Of a stretch of 64,000 nt of DNA, positions 1 to 8,885 are shown piece by piece. The number at the start of each line of letters is the position of its first letter. Position 1 is the stretch's first letter. A program made the position numbers and the translations under genes. Source of the stretch: Granulicella mallensis (GTDB lineage Bacteria > Acidobacteriota > Terriglobia > Terriglobales > Acidobacteriaceae); NCBI RefSeq assembly GCF_014203225.1, contig NZ_JACHIO010000001.1, forward strand, positions 186,001 through 250,000, in the 5' to 3' direction. The notes under the pieces were generated by a model. It saw only the letters and a program-made list of their open reading frames with translations. It had not been told where the DNA came from and searched no databases.

Positions 1-1
1 G

Positions 2-52
2 GAGCTGCCATCAATAGCCGGTCTGAGGTTGCCGATAAAAGGAGCGCCATGA
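2..52 (+). CDS. Possible 3' end of an upstream gene
   Basis: The second forward frame is open from the window edge and ends at a TGA that overlaps the ATG of the next gene in an ATGA junction, which is typical of translationally coupled genes. The visible tail is about 16 residues long and too short to identify. In other bacteria DUF3299 genes sit next to DUF2796 (zinc-binding) and ABC transporter genes, so a periplasmic partner would fit, but that is inference. The frame could equally be chance. Confidence 0.25.
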   Translation, partial: ELPSIAGLRLPIKGAP

Positions 53-474
53 AGAAAGCTCGTTTCGTGATTGCCATGGCGCTTTCTGCTTCCATGCTCG
101 CCTCTCAACCTGTGCCGGTCACTGTTGGGTGGTCGACCCTGAAGACCTTGAACTCGACGCAGCAGAGTTCTCCAGCACGAGCACTCGATAATCAGTTGGT
201 TTCCATCCCAGGCTTCATGGTCCCATTAGAAGACGACGCCGACCAAGTGACCGAGTTCCTCCTTGTACCGTTCGCAGGCGCATGCATTCACGTTCCGCCT
301 CCGCCGCCGAATCAAATGGTCTACGTAAAGTTGCAGCATAATCAAAAAGCGAAGATGTCATTCACGGAACCGATCATGGTCACTGGACACCTGCATGTCG
401 CTACGGTGGATAGTCCCTACGGAGATGTCTCCTTCAGCATGGACGGCGACACAGTACGTCCTTACGACCAGTAA
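49..474 (+). CDS. DUF3299 family exported protein
   Basis: A 141-residue protein with an N-terminal signal sequence (basic MKKAR, then a short hydrophobic stretch) followed by the DUF3299 core. Diagnostic features are a PGFMVPLE stretch near residue 55, then GACIHVPPPPPNQ near residue 77, with the Cys, His and proline run typical of the family. The start is supported by AGGAG four bases before the ATG. DUF3299 proteins have no proven biochemical role. They recur beside an ABC ATPase and an FtsX-like permease, as here, and some such clusters (Zrg-type) are linked with zinc. A periplasmic partner of the downstream transporter is therefore likely, though the substrate is unknown. Confidence 0.85.
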   Translation: MKKARFVIAMALSASMLASQPVPVTVGWSTLKTLNSTQQSSPARALDNQLVSIPGFMVPLEDDADQVTEFLLVPFAGACIHVPPPPPNQMVYVKLQHNQKAKMSFTEPIMVTGHLHVATVDSPYGDVSFSMDGDTVRPYDQ

Positions 475-504
475 CGACGCCGCCAAGAGGAGCACTGCGG
501 GTTT

Positions 505-1236
505 ATGACCTACGACCATGCCATCCAACTCCGAGACGTCCGGTTCTCTTACAAACCGGATTCACTCACTCTCGGTATCGATGAACTCACAATCGCGTCG
601 GGGCGCCGCGTTTTTCTGCACGGCCCATCCGGAAGCGGTAAGACGACACTGCTGTCCATTATTTCCGGGGTGCTGACACCTCAAAGCGGCTCAGTCCACA
701 TCGTTGGACAGGACTTGAAGAAGCTTTCGGCTTCCAGTCGCGATACGCTGCGTGGCTCTCGCATCGGATACATCTTTCAGGGCTTCAACCTTATCCCTTA
801 TCTGACCGTCGCAGAAAATATCGCCCTGCCCTGCCAGCTTCATCCGATCCGGCGCAATCGCATCAGCGCCGCCACGGTGAACAGCGAAGTTGCACGACTG
901 GCTGGACGGCTTGATATCCATACGCATCTTGACGCCCCTGTGACCGAGCTCTCCAGAGGCCAACAACAGAGGGTCGCTATCGCCCGTGCCATTATCGGTT
1001 CACCGGAGCTGGTCATCGCCGACGAACCCACATCGTCGTTGGACACAGACCGGCGTGAAGCGTTTCTCGATTTGCTGAATGAAGTGATCACCGACACTAT
1101 TCGCCAGGACAGCTCGAAGACCACACTTCTTTTTGTCTCGCATGATCGATCCCTCGCCAACCACTTCGATGAGGCGATATCGCTCGAAGAGATTGCGACG
1201 ACACATCGTCCGGAGAGCAAACATGATCTTGCTTAG
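505..1236 (+). CDS. ABC transporter ATP-binding protein (LolD/MacB type)
   Basis: This 243-residue nucleotide-binding subunit has every expected motif: Walker A GPSGSGKT at residues 40-47, a Q-loop FQGFN, the signature LSRGQ at 149-153, Walker B ending ADEPT near 170-175, and an H-loop with SHD near 213. Its length and its pairing with one FtsX-like permease place it in the LolD/MacB/FtsE group, whose members drive mechanotransmission or periplasmic extrusion rather than classical import. It starts 30 bases after the DUF3299 gene and its last 14 bases overlap the permease start, so the three genes form one operon. The substrate cannot be read from the sequence. Confidence 0.9.
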   Translation: MTYDHAIQLRDVRFSYKPDSLTLGIDELTIASGRRVFLHGPSGSGKTTLLSIISGVLTPQSGSVHIVGQDLKKLSASSRDTLRGSRIGYIFQGFNLIPYLTVAENIALPCQLHPIRRNRISAATVNSEVARLAGRLDIHTHLDAPVTELSRGQQQRVAIARAIIGSPELVIADEPTSSLDTDRREAFLDLLNEVITDTIRQDSSKTTLLFVSHDRSLANHFDEAISLEEIATTHRPESKHDLA

Positions 1237-2476
1237 GCTGGCTCTCAAGTCGCTCCGCGCTCGCACCCTCACAACGACGCTTACCGTGTTCTCCATCGCT
1301 CTGTCAGTCATGCTGCTCGTCGGTGTCGATCGCCTGCGCGATGCAGCCCAGGCCGGCTTCTCTGGTACCTTGTCCCACACCGACCTCATCGCCGGTGCTC
1401 GTGGGGGAGATCTTCCTCTACTTCTCTCCAGCGTCTTTCATATTGGAAATGCTGCAAACAGTATCTCGTGGGACACCTACCAGCATTTCGCACATCACCC
1501 GGCCGTGGCGTGGACAATCCCGATATCGATGGGAGACTCCTTCCATGGCTATCGCGTCGTGGCCACAGACGACAACTTTTATAAGCACTATCAATATCAC
1601 CGCACGAAGTCGCTTGAAATAGCGCAGGGCCGTACTCCAGAAGCGCTATTTGATGTTGCCGTAGGCTCAGAGGTTGCGAGGCATCTCAACCTTCATCTCG
1701 GGCAACAGATCACGCTGGCACATGGCATAGAAGAGAAGTCGGTTCTTAATCACGCAAACACCCCCTTTACGATTGTGGGCATTCTTGCGTCTACATCTAC
1801 TCCTGTCGACCAGGCTCTCTACATCACATTACTCGGCGACGAAGCCATGCACTTCGGCTGGACTGACGGCACACCACCCGCGATCGGTGAGGCCGTCCCC
1901 AAGCTCGACCCCTCCAAACTTAAGGTCGATGAGGTTACAAGTTTCCTTATCGGCACCAAGTCTCGCATCAGCACACTTTATCTGCAACGCGAGATCAATA
2001 CATTCAAGCCGGAACCACTCACTGCCATTATTCCAGCCTATACATTGCAGCAGCTTTGGAGCCTACTCGATTACGCTGACACCGCACTCTCGCTGGTTTC
2101 GGTTGCTGTTCTCATCGTAGGGCTTCTGGCTATGCTGATCGCACTCTACACCGCGTTGAATGAGCGGCGGCGAGAGATTGCAATCCTGCGGGCTGTCGGC
2201 GTCCACGCACGACAGATCTTCCTTCTTTTTCTGCTTGAATCCACGCTGATTGCCGCTGCTGGAACTGCCCTGGGGATAGGAGCCGTCTACGCGATGCTCT
2301 TTCTGCTTCGCGGAATGATCGAAAGCCATACAGGACTCCCGATCGCCCTCGTCGGCCTTTCGCTTCGGGTTGAGATCTATGCGATAGGCACGATCGTCCT
2401 GGCAGCGCTTCTAGGTTTGATTCCTGCAGCGCGCGCCTATCGCAACTCGCTCGTAGATGGTCTGAACGCCCGCTAA
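1223..2476 (+). CDS. ABC transporter permease, FtsX/MacB family
   Basis: The open frame extends upstream to 1133, but the start at 1223 (MILLRLALKSLRARTL) is chosen because it gives a normal 417-residue permease and a short overlap with the ATPase gene. Residues 1-35 carry the first membrane segment after the usual basic 'KSLRAR' motif. A large periplasmic domain follows (about 40-290), then three C-terminal membrane helices with the FtsX cytoplasmic loop NERRREIAILRAVG, in which the coupling helix contacts the ATPase. This is the standard type VII ABC topology. Its partner is the ATPase encoded just upstream. Substrate unknown; zinc-linked function is only suggested by the DUF3299 neighbour. 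Confidence 0.88.
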   Translation: MILLRLALKSLRARTLTTTLTVFSIALSVMLLVGVDRLRDAAQAGFSGTLSHTDLIAGARGGDLPLLLSSVFHIGNAANSISWDTYQHFAHHPAVAWTIPISMGDSFHGYRVVATDDNFYKHYQYHRTKSLEIAQGRTPEALFDVAVGSEVARHLNLHLGQQITLAHGIEEKSVLNHANTPFTIVGILASTSTPVDQALYITLLGDEAMHFGWTDGTPPAIGEAVPKLDPSKLKVDEVTSFLIGTKSRISTLYLQREINTFKPEPLTAIIPAYTLQQLWSLLDYADTALSLVSVAVLIVGLLAMLIALYTALNERRREIAILRAVGVHARQIFLLFLLESTLIAAAGTALGIGAVYAMLFLLRGMIESHTGLPIALVGLSLRVEIYAIGTIVLAALLGLIPAARAYRNSLVDGLNAR

Positions 2477-2503
2477 AAAGCTGTGCCTCCTGAGAGGCAC
2501 AGC
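2475..2503 (-). terminator. Intrinsic terminator of the ridA-like gene
   Basis: A perfect 10-bp stem, GCTGTGCCTC at 2480-2489 and GAGGCACAGC at 2494-2503, encloses a 4-base loop. Read on the minus strand it is followed by five T residues, so it ends transcription of the RidA gene whose stop is 25 bases away. It may also act weakly on the plus-strand ABC operon that stops at 2476. Confidence 0.8.
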
Positions 2504-2527
2504 TCTATGCTTCGCACTACTAAGCGG

Positions 2528-3010
2528 CTAGATATAAGCGATCAGGTCGATCTCAACGAGAGAGCCACCCGGAATGCCTCCGGCAGGGGCAACAGTCGTA
2601 CGCACAGGTGGGACCTTCCCCCAGCGTCCCGCGTAAACGGTGTTCATCTTGGCCCAGTCGTTGATGTCATTGAGGTAGACATTTACCTTCAGCACTTTTT
2701 CCATGGACGAGCCCGCACCAATCAGGTTCTTCTCAAGTTCATCGAGAACGTGCTTTGTATGCTCCTCGATTGTCCCGGTGAAATGTGCACCTACACCGGC
2801 CAGAAATAACAGGTTGCCATACGAAACGGCCCCTGAAAATAGTGGCGGAGCGGCTGCCGGATCCACATTCTTGTTTGCCGGATAGGACTTCTTCTCAAGC
2901 TTGCCGGTAGTCTGCGCTTCGGCCGGGGCCATTGCGATGACTCCTCCAGCGGCAACGGCGGCTACCTTGGCGGCGTTCTTCAGTAGACCTCTACGGGATG
3001 GACCTGACAT
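2528..3010 (-). CDS. Exported RidA/YjgF family protein with Tat leader
   Basis: The mature part matches the RidA/YjgF/UK114 fold: a GNLLFLAGVG strand, the DELEKNLIGAGSSMEKVLKVNVYLNDI segment in two halves, a PPVRTTVAP loop and a C-terminal VEIDLIAYI strand. The Arg of PVRTT and the late Glu are the usual active-site residues. Cytosolic RidA deaminates reactive enamines and imines. This copy is unusual because it begins with a twin-arginine leader (SRRGLLKNAAK, hydrophobic stretch, AEA cleavage site), giving a periplasmic product of about 125 residues. Two ATGs are adjacent; the second (3010) is preferred because GGAG lies six bases upstream. It lies downstream of a TonB receptor but a hairpin separates them. 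Confidence 0.85.
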   Translation of the reverse strand: MSGPSRRGLLKNAAKVAAVAAGGVIAMAPAEAQTTGKLEKKSYPANKNVDPAAAPPLFSGAVSYGNLLFLAGVGAHFTGTIEEHTKHVLDELEKNLIGAGSSMEKVLKVNVYLNDINDWAKMNTVYAGRWGKVPPVRTTVAPAGGIPGGSLVEIDLIAYI

Positions 3011-3167
3011 CATATTCTCCTTCTGGAAAGACTATGGGTTGGTGAAAGCCTTCGGAAGCAATCAGGCCTTCGTTGAAGGAACTGCTCATATAGTTCAATA
3101 CTATCTTCTGCTTGTTCGAAGAGCTTGAGATCCAAACGCAAGTAACTATATATCGCGTCGGCCTACG

Positions 3168-3213
3168 TAGATTGAGAGAGAGCGGCTGCCGAGAAGACGC
3201 TCTCGACAGCCGC
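3168..3213 (-). terminator. Probable terminator after the TonB receptor
   Basis: The stem pairs GCGGCTG (3182-3188) plus CGAGA (3190-3194) with TCTCG (3201-3205) plus CAGCCGC (3207-3213), with one internal mismatch. On the minus strand the stem is followed by TCTCTCTCAATC, a mixed pyrimidine tail rather than a clean T run. It lies 23 bases past the receptor stop. Confidence 0.55.
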
Positions 3214-3235
3214 AGGATTAGCACCACGAGAAACA

Positions 3236-6200
3236 CTAGAAGATGATCTTTCCAGCCAGTTGAATAACCCTGGAGCCAGTAAGTTCGCCAGGAATCGTCT
3301 GCACGGTTGTGATCGTCCCCGCATTTCCCGCACTAATTCCAGTCCCGCTTTGCGAAGCAGCGTTTAATGTTGAGTTGGGATTTGATCCACTGGGATGATT
3401 GAAGACGTTTGCAGCCTCAGCACGGAACTGGAACTTGGCGCGACTCCAGATAGGAAAGTTCTTGAAGATCGACAAATTCGCATAAGAGAAACCCGGCCCA
3501 AACAGCGAGTTACGAGCGACGTTACCGAATGCATAGTTGTAGCTCGCCACAGTTCCGTTTCCTTTCAGGGTCGTAGGAGCCACTGGCAGAACATAGGCCG
3601 ATACGTCAAAGCAGGGCTTCGTGTTTCCCGCGAGATAGGTTGTCTTCAGACTGCAATTGGAACTCGGAGAGTGAAGCCAGCTAGGACGCGTTGTACCCTG
3701 ATCAAAGCCCGCGGTGTTATACCCCATGGACACATTGTAGGGCATGCCTGTCTGCAGATTGATGATCGTATTGATTTGCCATCCACCAACCCCTTCGCGA
3801 AGCAGGACGTTCGAACCTCGGAGAGAAGGAAGCTCGTAAGTCAGCACTCCGACAAACCGATGCCTAATATCCCAGTTCGCATTGCCATAGTCTGCAGCAA
3901 CATTGAACGGCTGCGTAACGGTACCTCCGCCGTTAGAATCAGAGGAGATATCGAGAGTGTGCGACCAGGTATAGCTCGCCTGCCCCGAAAGACCGTGATA
4001 CGCCCTCTGTCGAAGAACAAGGTTGAGGCCGTCATAGTGCGCCCAGGCAAAGTTCCTCAGATCTCGAATGGAACCAAATAGCTGGTTAGGACGCACCAGG
4101 CAGTTTGCCTGGCCGCAGGAGCCTGGGGCCGAGTTGAGATTGATCTTCGTTGGCTGAGAAAATGTATTGCTGGAGGTTAGCTGGTTTGGAAGATTGTCAT
4201 ACCAGCTTGTGTCCAGATCCAACGAGTGAGAACCGATGTATTGAGCCTCGGCCGCAGCGCCCTTCCATAGTTCCTGCCCAACCGAAAGATTCCACTGATA
4301 GCTCCGCTGCGTTTTATTAGCCGGATCATAGGTGACCGCGCTACCGTAGGTACAGGTAGGACTGCAGGTGCCCGTCACTGGCGAAGCAGTTGCTTGCCCC
4401 GGTGTGGGATTAGTAAACGACAGCGGATTCGCAGCAGTTCCCGACGCTGCGAAATACTGAAAGTTCGCTCCGAAGGGATAGTTATTGCTCGTCAACAAGG
4501 TAAAGCTGTTAAGTTGGTTGGCGTTGTAATAAGCTCCTACGCCGCCGCGCACAACCGTCTTGGGCAGGGCACGGAACGCAAAACCAATCCGCGGACCCCA
4601 GTTATCGTGCGTCGGACTACCGAGCTTCAAGCCCGGAACTGGCGTCCATGTAGCAGCAGTTGTGGCAGGTGAAGCCGGCAGCAATGCTGTCTGATCGGCA
4701 TTCATAATACGCGAGTAGCCATTCAAGCTGTAAGGCACCGTTGGCAGATCATACCGTAGTCCAATATTCAACGTTAATTGCGAGTTGGCTTGCCAATTGT
4801 CTAAAACGAAGAAGCCATCCCTATACTCCCCTACTGCGCCCTTGATACTCGTAACCGGTGTTTGATCGCTTGCAGGAAGACCGAGAACAAAGTCAGCACG
4901 AGCGTCGTTGGTCACCGTACCATTGAAGGTGAAGAGCCCAAGCGCTTCGTTCGTCGCAATACGCCCGGTTTCCAGCTTTCTGATCTCAAGGCCTGCAATG
5001 AGGTTGTGCTTCCCATGGGTATAGCTAACCTGATCGTACCCATCAAGGTTACGGTCATCCTGGAACCAGTTTGTGCCATTATTGCCAATATTCATTCCGG
5101 TTGCGGAACTCACTTGAACATTAGGAATACCGGGCATATTTTGTGTAGTGTCATAGTTGAAGCCGGGGATCCCCAGATCCGTTCCCGCCGTCTTTAAGCC
5201 GTTGACATACCAGTAGTTCAACGAATCCGTCGTGAATTGATTTAACCCGATATGGAAATCGTTGACGAGGTTAGGCGTGATGATGTGCGTATATCCGATG
5301 GCGTAGTTGCGGCTGTTTGCTGGCCCATAGCCGCCGGACACCGGAACCTCATTACCGTTAGCATAGGTGAGATCCTGCCAATGGAAGCGGAAGAACAGCT
5401 TCACCTTTTCACCAATATTTTCATCCACACGTTCTAGTGTTTGTGCGATGAAGAGGTTATTGCCATAGTTGACGCTCGCAAGATTATTAGCCGTCCCATT
5501 TGAAGGACTGTTGGGCGTATTGGGGAGCGGCACATAGGCTTCATACTTCTTTGCGATGGCCGCAGCACCAGTGGACAACTCGCTGGCGGGAATCATGTTA
5601 TTGACGTAATAATTGCCCGTTTGTGGATCTTTGATACATACTGGCGTAAACCCTGATGCGCCAGCCGGCAGTTGGCAGGATGTTCCGTTCCAAGACCCGA
5701 GGGCAGAGAAATCACCGTTCTCCATCGCACCGGTCAACACGGTCGCCGTGCCCGTAGACTGCGCCTTCTGATTCAACTTCTCATAGGCGCCGAAAAAGAA
5801 AGTCTTGTTTCTTCCGTTATATAGCTTTGGAATAAGAACAGGACCACCGAGCGTAAAGCCCCATTGGTTATAGTTCAACGGCGCCTTGGGAGTTGCAGCC
5901 GATGTCGGCGTGGCTTTCACATCGGTGAAGTTCCGTGCATCCAGCGCCGTGTTTTTTATGTAGTCATAGACCACACCGTGGAAGTCATTCGTCCCGGCCT
6001 TGCTCAACAGGTTCACATGCACGCCGAGGTATGCACCGTACTGGGCCGAGTAGTTACCGCTTTGCATCTGTACTTCCGAAACCATGTCCGTTCCAGGGCG
6101 GGCAGGCGTTACGTTGCCCAGGTTATTCATGACCGAGACGCCGTCAAGCGTTATCTCATTCTGCGTCTCGCGCTGGCCTGCTCCAATAAAGTCAACCCCC

Positions 6201-6721
6201 GGAGGATTACCGGAATAGTTGGTTTTCGACCCGACAGTCACATTGGAAGCCAATGCAGCGACTTCAAGGGCATTGTGGCCCTGGACAGGGAGATCTTCAA
6301 CCTGCTTGGTCTCAAACGTTTCACCGAGGCTAGCGTCATCTGTCGCCAGTGGCGGGGTACTTGCCGTCACCGTTATCGTATCGCTGGCAGCGCCCACAGT
6401 CAGGCCAAAGTTGGTACGAACGGCTAAATCAACCTGTACAAGCACACCCACTGTTGTTACCTTCATGAATCCAGGCTGCTCAACAGTGAGGTCATAGACA
6501 CCGGGTTGGATGAAGGTAATTGCGTAATAACCTTCATTGTTAGTGATGGCCTCGGATCTGACCTTGGTATTTTCTTCGACCGCAACCACCTTCGTTCCAG
6601 CTATGGCGCTTCCGCTGGAGTCCAGCACAGTTCCGACGAGAGAAGTATTATTCGCAACCTGGCTCCAAAGGAACAAGGGGCTCAACAGCAATACGAGACA
6701 GCAACAAAATGCCTTCTTCAT
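3236..6721 (-). CDS. TonB-dependent receptor, Oar-like (carboxypeptidase-regulatory domain)
   Basis: A 1161-residue outer-membrane receptor. Residues 1-21 are a signal peptide ending near LWSQ. Residues about 25-105 form a carboxypeptidase-regulatory-like (Ig-type) domain with GTVLDSSGSAIAG. A plug domain follows (about 125-240), with the family-typical GHNALEVAALASN and LDGVSVMNN stretches, then the 22-strand barrel ending in an aromatic residue (KIIF). Such receptors are abundant in Terriglobia and import oligosaccharides or siderophore-like ligands without a SusD lipoprotein. The ligand cannot be inferred. It is divergent from an FAD oxidoreductase gene with 555 bp between, and no glycosidase is adjacent. 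Confidence 0.9.
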   Translation of the reverse strand: MKKAFCCCLVLLLSPLFLWSQVANNTSLVGTVLDSSGSAIAGTKVVAVEENTKVRSEAITNNEGYYAITFIQPGVYDLTVEQPGFMKVTTVGVLVQVDLAVRTNFGLTVGAASDTITVTASTPPLATDDASLGETFETKQVEDLPVQGHNALEVAALASNVTVGSKTNYSGNPPGVDFIGAGQRETQNEITLDGVSVMNNLGNVTPARPGTDMVSEVQMQSGNYSAQYGAYLGVHVNLLSKAGTNDFHGVVYDYIKNTALDARNFTDVKATPTSAATPKAPLNYNQWGFTLGGPVLIPKLYNGRNKTFFFGAYEKLNQKAQSTGTATVLTGAMENGDFSALGSWNGTSCQLPAGASGFTPVCIKDPQTGNYYVNNMIPASELSTGAAAIAKKYEAYVPLPNTPNSPSNGTANNLASVNYGNNLFIAQTLERVDENIGEKVKLFFRFHWQDLTYANGNEVPVSGGYGPANSRNYAIGYTHIITPNLVNDFHIGLNQFTTDSLNYWYVNGLKTAGTDLGIPGFNYDTTQNMPGIPNVQVSSATGMNIGNNGTNWFQDDRNLDGYDQVSYTHGKHNLIAGLEIRKLETGRIATNEALGLFTFNGTVTNDARADFVLGLPASDQTPVTSIKGAVGEYRDGFFVLDNWQANSQLTLNIGLRYDLPTVPYSLNGYSRIMNADQTALLPASPATTAATWTPVPGLKLGSPTHDNWGPRIGFAFRALPKTVVRGGVGAYYNANQLNSFTLLTSNNYPFGANFQYFAASGTAANPLSFTNPTPGQATASPVTGTCSPTCTYGSAVTYDPANKTQRSYQWNLSVGQELWKGAAAEAQYIGSHSLDLDTSWYDNLPNQLTSSNTFSQPTKINLNSAPGSCGQANCLVRPNQLFGSIRDLRNFAWAHYDGLNLVLRQRAYHGLSGQASYTWSHTLDISSDSNGGGTVTQPFNVAADYGNANWDIRHRFVGVLTYELPSLRGSNVLLREGVGGWQINTIINLQTGMPYNVSMGYNTAGFDQGTTRPSWLHSPSSNCSLKTTYLAGNTKPCFDVSAYVLPVAPTTLKGNGTVASYNYAFGNVARNSLFGPGFSYANLSIFKNFPIWSRAKFQFRAEAANVFNHPSGSNPNSTLNAASQSGTGISAGNAGTITTVQTIPGELTGSRVIQLAGKIIF

Positions 6722-7276
6722 GGTGGGCTCCTAAGTTGATCCTGGCAAGCCAGGGTACTTCGCTGTGATATTCGTCTACCGCTTCATGTCCAACATGAAC
6801 CACCCTCGGTGCAACGCCAAATCGTCATTTCTAGAGTGTTGCCATTGGATTACAGTTCCATGTAACTGTCATGGGTCAGTTGCCAGTGCTGCGACTAGGC
6901 TAATTGCCCTACCTGAACGGGAATTCGAGCGAAAAGCCTATGAACACAGGCCAAAACTGGTTTAAACCCTCTTCGTTCTCACGATGTGCAGTGGCTGTTC
7001 GACTGCTCAATTTCTTCGAAGACGCAAGCAAGCTTGAAGCCCTATAGCCTGAACTAATGGATGGCATTGGGGAATATTATGAGTAGTCCTTAGGTCAAAC
7101 GCCCTACACATTACATACTTGCCCGTTGACAGCACTGCGCATGCAATCGCATAGTGTCAGTAACCAGGTAGCAGCCATGACTCCACAGAGCATTCGGTGA
7201 TCCGTTGGGATGAGTTGTTTCGTCTTCACAGGTCGTTCCGACTCTCATTCAGCATTTACGATTTCGCCGGAGCACC
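6722..7276. other. Divergent intergenic region, 555 bp
   Basis: It separates the TonB receptor and the FAD oxidoreductase genes. A 66-codon frame at 6765-6965 has no recognisable protein character and no ribosome site. A short inverted repeat lies at 6852-6869 (ACAGTT, 6-base spacer, AACTGT) and a sigma70-like promoter candidate lies at 7126-7155. Nothing else was recognised. Confidence 0.5.
7126..7155 (+). promoter_or_regulatory. Candidate sigma70-type promoter of the FAD oxidoreductase gene
   Basis: A perfect TTGACA at 7126-7131 is followed after 18 bases by CATAGT (4 of 6 matches to TATAAT). It would give a leader of roughly 115 bases before the ATG at 7277. Inference from consensus only. 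Confidence 0.35.
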
Positions 7277-8824
7277 ATGTCGAGTATTGTTGACCGCCAG
7301 GATTCACGATTCGCAGTAGCTCATCGTGGACACAACGCACGTTTCCCCTCAGTAGCTGCTGAGGCTGCTGGTCGCGTTGAATACTGCGAGAGTGTTGAAG
7401 ATGCCGCAACCGCACTTCAACAGGTGATCAATGCCGGCTTACGGCCAACTGTAAGGTCCTCGGGACACTGCTATGAAGATTTCATCGCAAACAATCCCAA
7501 TGGCGCGATCCTCGACGTCAGCTTGCTCAATCAAGTGACATCAGGCCGGAGCGGCTCGGCACCTTATCGCATCCAACCCGGCGCGATGCTGGGCAATATC
7601 TATCAGGAGCTATATAAACGTTCCAATGTAGTTCTGCCGGGCGGGAGTTGTTTTACCGTCAGCGCGGGTGGCCGTATCAGTGGGGGTGGCTACGGAATCC
7701 TGTCTCGCCTCTATGGCATTACCGTGGATTGGCTCTCGGCCGTTGACATCCTTACAGTCGATGCGGCTGGCAAAGTAGTTCCACTCCACGTCGATTCCAA
7801 TCATCATCCAGAGTTGTTTCGCGCACTTCGCGGAGGACAGGGTTCTAACTTTGGCCTCATCACGGGCTTTACCTTCAACCAACTCCCACCTGCCCCATTT
7901 GAGATCATGCAGGCGGCAGTTTCGTTTGATTGGGAAACAATGACTCCCGAGAGGTTTGTGAAGATTCTCACGACCTACGGAAAGTATTGGGAAGAAAATG
8001 ATCAGAACAAAGAGACCTGGGGTCTCTTCGGCTACATGGGTATCACCAGCCGTTCATCAGGTCGTTTCGGCATAAGTACGGTCTTCACCAATCCCGATGG
8101 GACTGTAAAGGATGTCTCCGTTCTTGCGGATTTCCTCGACCGTTTTGAAACTTGTAAACCGATTGCCGATGCCCCTCTCGGCTATGCAGCCCATCGGTTA
8201 CTGGGCCAGGAGATGGATCATCACTTCAATATGCCTTCTGTCTGCTATGGGGAACATCCCATGGTCAGGAGTTCCTGGATCTCTGCGGCGAGCGAGGGAA
8301 GCGGAAACAGTATGAGCAGAGGCGTGCGTGCTAAATACAAGTCTGCCTACATGAAGAAGGCTTTTACTGAGGAAGAGGCACTAGCACTCTATCGAATGCT
8401 CTCCGACGACAGATCGCGTGGTCTCGTAGTCGCGGTCGATTCGTACGGCGGGGCCACAAACAATCCAGCGCGCGCTCGTGATACTGCGATTCCACAGCGC
8501 ACCTCGGTAATGAAGCTGCAATATCAAACTTACTGGCAGGATGAGAAAGAGGACAGCTTCAGGCTGGCGGGCATCCGGGACACATTCATGGCAGCCTACT
8601 CAACTTCAGTTGCCGACCCAAAACATATCGGAACCCCCTTCCCCAATGATCACTACGATGGCTGCTACATGAACTATCCCGACGTCGATATGATCGAGCA
8701 CTCTTATTGGCCACAGCTTTACTACGGCACTGGCGATCTCTATCCATTGCTGCAGCGGGTTAAGAAGGACTATGACCCCCATAATGTCTTTCACCACACG
8801 ATGTCCGTCCGTGCCGATGTCTAG
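7277..8824 (+). CDS. FAD-binding oxidoreductase, berberine-bridge/PCMH type
   Basis: A 515-residue flavoprotein of the VAO/PCMH superfamily. The FAD domain includes RSSGHCYEDF near residue 62, where the His is the position usually joined covalently to FAD, then PGAMLGNIY and a glycine-rich GGRISGGGYGILSRLYG stretch near 135. It ends with a clear berberine-bridge (BBE) domain: YMNYPDVD, then YYG and KKDYDPHNVF. No Sec or Tat signal is visible, so it should be cytosolic. Relatives oxidise sugars, oligosaccharides or alkaloid-like substrates with oxygen as acceptor; the substrate here is not predictable. The second covalent Cys of bicovalent sugar oxidases is not at its usual place, suggesting a single FAD link. 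A propeller-protein gene follows 61 bases downstream. Confidence 0.85.
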   Translation: MSSIVDRQDSRFAVAHRGHNARFPSVAAEAAGRVEYCESVEDAATALQQVINAGLRPTVRSSGHCYEDFIANNPNGAILDVSLLNQVTSGRSGSAPYRIQPGAMLGNIYQELYKRSNVVLPGGSCFTVSAGGRISGGGYGILSRLYGITVDWLSAVDILTVDAAGKVVPLHVDSNHHPELFRALRGGQGSNFGLITGFTFNQLPPAPFEIMQAAVSFDWETMTPERFVKILTTYGKYWEENDQNKETWGLFGYMGITSRSSGRFGISTVFTNPDGTVKDVSVLADFLDRFETCKPIADAPLGYAAHRLLGQEMDHHFNMPSVCYGEHPMVRSSWISAASEGSGNSMSRGVRAKYKSAYMKKAFTEEEALALYRMLSDDRSRGLVVAVDSYGGATNNPARARDTAIPQRTSVMKLQYQTYWQDEKEDSFRLAGIRDTFMAAYSTSVADPKHIGTPFPNDHYDGCYMNYPDVDMIEHSYWPQLYYGTGDLYPLLQRVKKDYDPHNVFHHTMSVRADV

Positions 8825-8885
8825 GTGACGAAACGCAGTATCCTCGTCGATTCAAGACGAGAGCAGAGTGAGAAAGGCATCTGTC

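Noticed and set aside
1133..1222. 30-residue extension of the ABC permease
   Set aside because: It lies in the ATPase coding region; the start at 1223 gives the normal N-terminal membrane helix.
6765..6965. 66-codon frame in the divergent intergenic region
   Set aside because: No ribosome site, Cys/His-rich random-looking composition and no recognisable domain.
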